DNA from: Andrena cerasifolii | Lineage: Eukaryota > Arthropoda > Insecta > Hymenoptera > Andrenidae | Assembly (NCBI RefSeq): GCF_050908995.1 | Contig: NC_135126.1 | Location: 14,632,001 to 14,696,000, forward strand | DNA: 64,000 bases | Direction of reading: 5' to 3' | In this document: positions 57,684 to 64,000 of the stretch, piece after piece | How the letters are laid out: each line of letters starts with the position of its first letter | Position numbering within the stretch: position 1 is the first letter of the stretch | Made by a program: the position numbers and the translations under genes | The notes under the pieces: generated by a model | Databases searched by the model: none | What the model was told of the DNA's origin: nothing | Seen by the model: the letters and a program-made list of their open reading frames with translations, nothing else

Positions 57684-59530
57684 GTCGAAACTCGGCAACT
57701 CGAATCTCAAGGGAAGGCCTGAAATCTTCGAGTAAGAGAGGTTCAGTTTTAACGAAGCTTTCGAGTAGGGGAGGTTTAACTAACGCAAATTCGACTTACA
57801 GAGGTTTTGTACGTACAGGGGTTAATATTTTTCGAGTTGTAATATTTTTCATCAAACAAAGACAAATTCTACTTTTAGAGGTCAATTATTTATTGTATAC
57901 CTAGGCGTATACATACAGTATGTACCAACGCCACTAATCATAAGACGAATTTTAAACAAAAAATAAATGGCAGTTTGCGTTTTATGTACCTTGGCTATTG
58001 CGCGTTATTATTAAATTTTTTTTTAATTTTACTTTGCGCTGATGTGGTTAGTGTATTGCAAGTCAATAACACTTTCAACTGTGACTGACAAGGGAAGATT
58101 AAAGCGGGAAATCCACCGGGAAGCTAAGCTAACAAGGGAACATCCCGAATCCGAAAATTCTAAAAATTCTAAAACTTTGCAAATATGTAAGGAATTACCT
58201 CCTGATTGCAACGCAATTTTTGTTTGCTGCCCAAATTCACTCTAAGGGGGTGTAAATTGACCCCTGGAAATCCGGTTACTTTCCGATTTTGTGTTATAAC
58301 TCGTGAATTTTGTAAAATAATTTTTTACCAAATGCTAGATCTAATTAAAAGGAGTGACTTTTGTCTTGAAACTTTTTTTCTATCTCTTACAGTTCGCGAG
58401 TTATAACACAAAATCGGAAGGTAGCCGAATTTTCAGGGATTAATTTCACCCCCTTCAAGTGAATTTGGGCAGCAAATAAAGATTGCGTTGTAATCAGGAG
58501 GAAATCCCCTACATACTCACAAAGTTTTAGAATTTTTTGAATTTTCGGCTTCGGGATCTTCCCTTGTGGAAACGGTTCCATAAGAATGTGTTGGAGCTAA
58601 TTTTTTTAAAACGTAGCGTAGCATCGCATAGCATAGCTTAGCTTCCCGGTGAATTCCCGGTTTAACATGCGAAGGGTACTTTGCGCGAATTGTGACATTA
58701 TTTTTCATTGCAAATTGTAGGTAGGTATGTGCCTATGACTTCGAGTTGTAAAGGCGGCGGTGATAAAACTGACTTACTTACAAAGGTAAACTTCGACTTG
58801 CAGAGGTGGGCTTCTCCGAATTCGAGGTTCAAAGGTAAAATAACGCCCCTAAACATGTGGCAGATAATGCGAGTGAAAGTAAGTTTATATTTCGAATTGC
58901 GGAGGTTCTCGCAAGGCAGTGGATGGAAATGAACGAAATATAAGGGTCGGATGCAATAAGCAGACTAGCGCTCGAAAAAGCGAAAAATTATTCTCGAAAT
59001 GCTAAAAAGATTCGAAAGTTAAATGTTGTTAAACTGTATTTTAAAAAATACAGTGTTGTAAAGCTCGTCACGACGCGCGTCTTTTCTATTTACAGTTTGT
59101 TTATCCAATCATTACTATTCGAGCTAAAAATTATAAACAAAAAAATTTCATCGTCCAAAGTCAAGATTTCTTTAAACATAAATTGCGATAACTTGAGTAG
59201 ATATTAACGGGTCGTGATGAGACTTGAAACGTAACTTCAGAAAACTCTAGCGAAGCCGTAAAGTGCGTGCGCAAAACCCTTATGTTAAAAAATGGAATAA
59301 TATTTCATCAAAAAGTTATACTGGGCAGAACTCGTGTTTTTCAACGTTCGCCGATAAAAAGTATCGAGGCAATTTTGAGGTACATATAACTTGCAGGGAC
59401 AAAGTTTGTTTCTTAATATACAAGGAAGATTTTCACAATTTTTCACACCGATTAATAAATAATTGTGGAGGATATGGCGATGCATATAAATCTCGCGCGG
59501 CTTTTAGAATTACAGAGGTTCGACTGCGTG
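57684..59530. repeat. Possible decayed pogo/Tigger-like DNA transposon
   Basis: It begins ACAGTCGAAACTCGGCAACTCG, an end style seen in pogo-type elements. A short motif, (C/A)GA(C/A)TT(A/G)C(A/G)GAGGT, recurs at about 57792, 58796, 58896 and 59506. The palindromic element 58100-58665 interrupts it. No transposase is readable. Confidence 0.35.
58100..58665. mobile_element. Large palindromic MITE
   Basis: The left end (ACCGGGAAGCTAAGCT) pairs with the right end (AGCTTAGCTTCCCGGT). Inner arms of about 200 bp also pair: GCTGCCCAAATTCACT with AGTGAATTTGGGCAGC, and CCGATTTTGTGTTATAACTC with its complement. One arm is also present in SEC63 intron 6 (2705-2870). Confidence 0.85.
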
Positions 59531-61382
59531 TTCTTTTCTGAATGAGTGTCATTCCTGATAAATATCGTGGGCCAGCGTGGCACGGGACGTGTTAACAGAC
59601 CTCGCGTTGGATCAATACTGTATGGAAAGTTTTTATTTACGCATCAATTGAGGAGTCGAAATGGTAAACGATGTAAATTCCACGCTGAATATTCCGATGA
59701 ACGTTGTAAGTGCCAGAATAATTTATTTTAGTTTCTAGAGCTGTAGCAAGATACAGTTGTGAGATCATAAGTGCTAGGCATCGCTGTGGTTGAAAAGAAG
59801 GCACCTACTGAAGATTTTCACTGGCAGTTGCGTCATTCATCGCTTCAGCTCCACGATTATTAAAGAATTTTTCATCGTGTGGCGATGCGTGTAAATTCAA
59901 AGAAATGTCTGGAAGGATTGCGTACATTTTGTAACAGCACAATGCGTAAGACACAATCACGCTCGATATTTCGTAGAGGTGCCCAGCTTTCAACCGTGCA
60001 GACCGAAGTTGTTCTAACGAGAAAGATTACAAGAAAAGAGCGACGGAGGAGCAGAATTCGAGCGACAACTCCGACAACCAACACTCTGATTCCATTCTAG
60101 GAATAAGAAGGAACCAGCTTAATCAAACGCGAGACTATTTACGCAAGGACAAACGCTATCGTTATTTAAATAGTTTCGGAAGAGTGATGTTTCGTTTTCC
60201 TTTTTAAATCTTAAGGGTGCCGAATTTGCGATGGGTTCATTCAGTGGACTGATTGTGATTGCGCGCGAACGATTGTTTTTTTATAAAATTTCAAGCTGAA
60301 AACAGGGGTTGCGTGGTTGAACTTTCATTGTCTGTTCGCCCCCTCGCCACTTGCTCCAGGTCTCCACCTAAGGGCACGCACGGTTTCCTATGTGAACATT
60401 ATTTTGGATACGGATTAAAGCATTTACTATCGCCAAGCATTCTTATTTTCTTCGCGTGCGCAATGGAGGAATTTAAGAAGTTAGCTCCGCTACCCTTGAG
60501 CCTAATTATTTTTGTAAAAACTGCCTAAAAAGACAAGTAAAAATAATTTATTCTTCGTCAGTTCAGAGAAGGGAAACTTTCCAAAATTTTAGTATTGATC
60601 TTCAGTCTGTGATAGAATCACCAGTGTTTGTGCTACTGCTTTGTAGTTTTTCGGTAGAACGTATAGAAGATTGAAGGGAATTTTTCTGTACGATGGGTTG
60701 GTGGGGTGTTGTTGTAAATTGTTTAAGATGGTCCGGCGGTATGGTGGACATAAGCAGTGGTGGTACGTTAAAAAAATGTCAAATCTTTGACGCAACGAAA
60801 TAATTAATTCAAGTAGCCGAGTATGCCATTTTCCGAGGGATAAACGGAGAGTGCATCCTCATCCCTGGATTTCTGGGACGAGGACGTGATCGACCTCGAA
60901 ATCTCGAGGTAACGGGGTGATCTTGCGCGTCATCGGTAAGCACCGAGTCTTCGTTCGATCGTCAATCGATCCTCGTTTCTCTGGAATCTTTTACGCCACC
61001 AGACCCAATCACTGCGACACTAGTTCCGCGCTATGGAACTTCTTACGGCTACCTGTGTAATTTGATGCTTCTATTCAAAAGCACCATTTTATATCATTCC
61101 AATCTATCTGGAAAAAGGAACTCTTCTGCTATCGGCTCTGCAGAATCAACAGAAAACGTTAATACACTTAATTCTGTTATTATGCGGTGCCAATCTTATA
61201 AACCAACAGAATATAATAAAATGGGAATCAAATAACAAACACTTTTCTCCAAAACTCAAACGAGTTGGTAAGCGATATAACAGCAGATGGGGACAATCCT
61301 TCCAAACAGAGCGCATTATCGCAACATTTTAAGGCCACACAAATGCCACCCAAAAAGTCACATTAATGTTACCTGAACTCCT

Positions 61383-61698
61383 TAACCCTTGTATGAAATT
61401 TTGAAAGTTACTAAAGTAAATTTGGTTCAAATTGACCCAATATCATATATTTACAAGAACCGAGCATACAAAAATAAAACTCAGGTCATTTAATTATCAC
61501 GGTTTAATACTTTAAGAACTAATTAAATTTCTACAAAAACAATAGAGAAAATAAAATTTCAAAAATATATTATTGACGGTTATTAGTTATTTAAAGATAC
61601 GAAGAAGTTTCAGTCCAAATAATACATTAGTGAAGGAGGGATGAAGATGGTGTCTCGATTTTGGGTAAAAATACCCAATTTCCGTACAGGGGTGAAAT
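61383..61698. repeat. Degenerate TTAA element
   Basis: Left TTAACCCTTGTATGAAATTT and right AATTTCCGTACAGGGGTGAA are imperfect inverted copies. The internal TTGACCC and TGGGTAAAAATACCC blocks resemble the element at 49490-49993. Confidence 0.5.
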
Positions 61699-63328
61699 TA
61701 TACCAACCAGAAACCTTAGAAAAAAATTACCTTTCGCGAAACTCGTGTGCGAAGCGCAACGACACCGTTATGTTTAGAATAAAACGAGAGGGGCGGGGAA
61801 GGGTGGGGAATCATAGAGCTCGGAGAAAATGACAGGATCGAGCGACGATCCCGGGGGTGGTTGCAACGGTCCCGTTCCCCGCGGATGCTGCGGAAAAGCA
61901 GAAGCATCCAGGATAGGAGCACCTACGTCGGCAGTTGCACGACAATTGGCAATCGGTCGAAAATAATAGGCAGGCGGTGGGCTGCGCGGGGGGTGGCTTT
62001 TGGCTCGGCTGGGCTGCGCCGCGGGGAGGGATGAAAACGGCGTGAGGTCAGAAGAAAGAGGAACGGGCGTGCTTATCGTGCATCGTCTCCAGCTACCTCG
62101 AAACCGCTTCTCCACGGCAAGCTAAGCCGCAGCCGTGTCCGTACTCTTCTCGACGTGCCTCGGCCAAGAGTACCTCAGCTGACGTCCGCAAAAACACCAC
62201 ACCGCGACGTGTGCCATCGTGTACACCCGCGGCAGCCCCCCGGCTGCCCCTCTTCCCTGCCCGTTTTCCCTAATTTCCCTGGACTAGCTAGGATCGAATC
62301 ACCGGTCGGAATAATCAAAGGACCCCCAACGCGAAGGATCCATCGAAATATTCAGATTTCTAGGACAACAGAAACACTGCTAGCTCCCTAAATATTTGCG
62401 CTAAAATTATGTGAGTTAAATCCTTCGTTTCTGTACCACGATTAAGTTGCGAATTAGTGGCTTCCTTATCAGAATGATCCTGTAATTACTTTGAACAGTG
62501 CATTTGAAGGATTTGCGTTTTGGGGGTAGATGTGCTTGTATCGATAGACGAATTGTTTATCTGGCAAAGTGTAATTGGCACGGACGGATTATCTGGCTTT
62601 ATCTCGGCTTTAATTTCCACCGTGTTTTTTTTTCTGGGAAGGGTTGTAATTTTTCTTTCGTTATCACTGAGTGCTTGAGGAGGCGCCGGAGGTTCGACGC
62701 TGGATCATGAGCTTCTAATTATTGCGAGACTCGCTCGATACGAATACCCGTAGTATCTATCATCTTTCCAAACGCGAAATCTGCCTTGCCCTATAAATAG
62801 GCACACCTGGTACTTAATGGGTTAAGCATCGTGTTGCCAGCTCGACGTATTGATCTCCCCTGCAATTCATTCTGTTTTGACGATCGTGCCACTTCTTCCT
62901 TCTAATTATGCATCGCTCGAGTGCATCGGCCACGTTGTAATTAACAAATGAGGTACTTTTACCGCCTCTCAATTGCTGGTCAATGCCGCGGCTGGACCAA
63001 AGGGGATTAATTTCGCGTCGACTATGCCAATGCGTTTCGTCGACACACTTCTCGCGCCCTGTACGAAAACCAACCAACCTCGTTTCTTCGTTAACTTCCA
63101 CCACGTTCTATTCTACAGCTCCGCTTTGTTAAGTTTGTCAATGCATTGCCATTAATTTCATCAGACTATTTCAGAATTATTACCACTTACTTCGTCAGAA
63201 ATTGAAGTAGTTTATCGGTAGCATTGATTAGAAATGTTCATTATCACCGTAGTGGTATTATCGATATCTTAATTGGAGATTGAATTTTTTGTATAAAATT
63301 GCTAATTGAGAGTTATTCGAAATTTTCA

Positions 63329-64000
63329 TTAAGGGGAGGTTCCGGTCTAAAAGTCGATTTTTTTTATTCATTTTTCGAACGTTCAACCTTTTAGGAATGC
63401 GTGTTTAAAAGAATTTGTTGAAATGCGTAAAATTCCCGAAGTTATAGGCATTTGAGTAAAACTTTAAACGCGTTTTTCTCGAAACAGTGTTTTCAAAACG
63501 GTGGGACCTGTATCTCCAAAAGTTATTATCCGATTCGACTGAAACTTTTTTTACTTTGAAGAATGTACTTCTGGCTAGGAGGGAAACCAGAAAAAAATAC
63601 AAAAATGGAAAATTTATAATTTTCAAAGGCGTTGAAAGGAAGACAAATATAGGGGGAAAGTGACTTCAAACTTCAAGTGTCGTTATTTTCTTAAAAAATG
63701 TCATTCTTGCATTTTCTTCTGGTATCCCCCCCTAGCCAGAAGTATATTCTTCAAAATAAAAAAAGTTTCAGTCGAATCGGATAATAACTTTTGGGGATAC
63801 AGGTCTCACCAATTTTGATCAATTTTTTGACGCCTTGACTTTAACGACTCCCCAGTGCCGTCTGTAATGATTAATTATAAAACAAAAAATATATTTCTAT
63901 AACTTAAGACATCCTTAATACAATGCAAAAAGTCCCATTAAATTATATACAGTAGTTTTCCTTTAATTAATTCCTAAAGATCACCCGTTTTTTGGGGCTC
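63329..64000. mobile_element. TTAA element, second copy cut by the window edge
   Basis: It starts TTAAGGGGAGGTTCCGGTCT and matches the element at 47130-47870 in reverse orientation over its whole visible length. It reaches the TTTTTTGGGGCTC block that lies about 20 bp from the other end in the complete copy. The last 20 or so bases, including the closing TTAA, should lie just past position 64000. Confidence 0.88.

Larger units (their letters stand above)
50291..64000. other. Gene-poor, repeat-bearing region
   Basis: No gene supported by family resemblance or splice structure. The longest frame (52514-53146, minus, 210 codons) reads through a possible transposon remnant at 53045-53128 and has no domain I recognise. 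Identified content is the elements at 53431-53652, 56798-57312, 57684-59530, 58100-58665, 61383-61698 and 63329-64000. A GC-rich block at about 61790-62300 stands out. Confidence 0.5.

Overview
The window is nuclear DNA of an insect. Spliced genes with GT-AG introns, AT-rich non-coding DNA, many short inverted-repeat DNA transposons and the protein sequences point to Hymenoptera (bee, wasp or ant). That placement is inference; no database was searched. All exon models were built by hand from splice signals, reading-phase continuity and family resemblance.

Gene-dense left half (0.6-35 kb). SEC63 (+, 612-4913) encodes the ER translocon J-protein. It is followed by a two-exon gene for a 76-residue secreted basic peptide (+, 5544-6434). 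IKK-beta/ird5 (-, 11686-7307) is the NF-kappaB kinase of innate immunity. A decayed TPX2-like fragment (+, about 12640-13042) lies near a compact TPX2 gene (-, 15211-13641) for spindle assembly. BBS1 (+, 17441-19944) encodes a BBSome subunit. RpL18 (+, 22128-23607) converges on a thioredoxin/NME8-NME9-like gene (-, 27139-23825). BBS1 and the NME-like gene are both ciliary or axonemal families, but nothing in the sequence shows that they are co-regulated.

BCAS3/rudhira region (30.4-50.3 kb). BCAS3 (+) has nine shared coding exons (31520-35163) and then two phase-compatible terminal exons. One is a very large exon at 36283-39647, giving a tail of about 1,120 residues rich in acidic residues, lysine and serine, with several kinds of internal repeat. 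The other is a small exon at 50136-50290. The short form would be 816 residues and the long form 1,886.

Right part (50.3-64 kb). I see no gene. The stretch holds inverted-repeat elements, including a hAT-type foldback with a perfect 8-bp target duplication, TTAA-bounded elements, a large palindromic element and possible remnants of a pogo-like transposon. Members of the same repeat families also sit inside introns of SEC63, the small peptide gene, IKK-beta, the NME-like gene and BCAS3. No rRNA, tRNA or CRISPR array was recognised.
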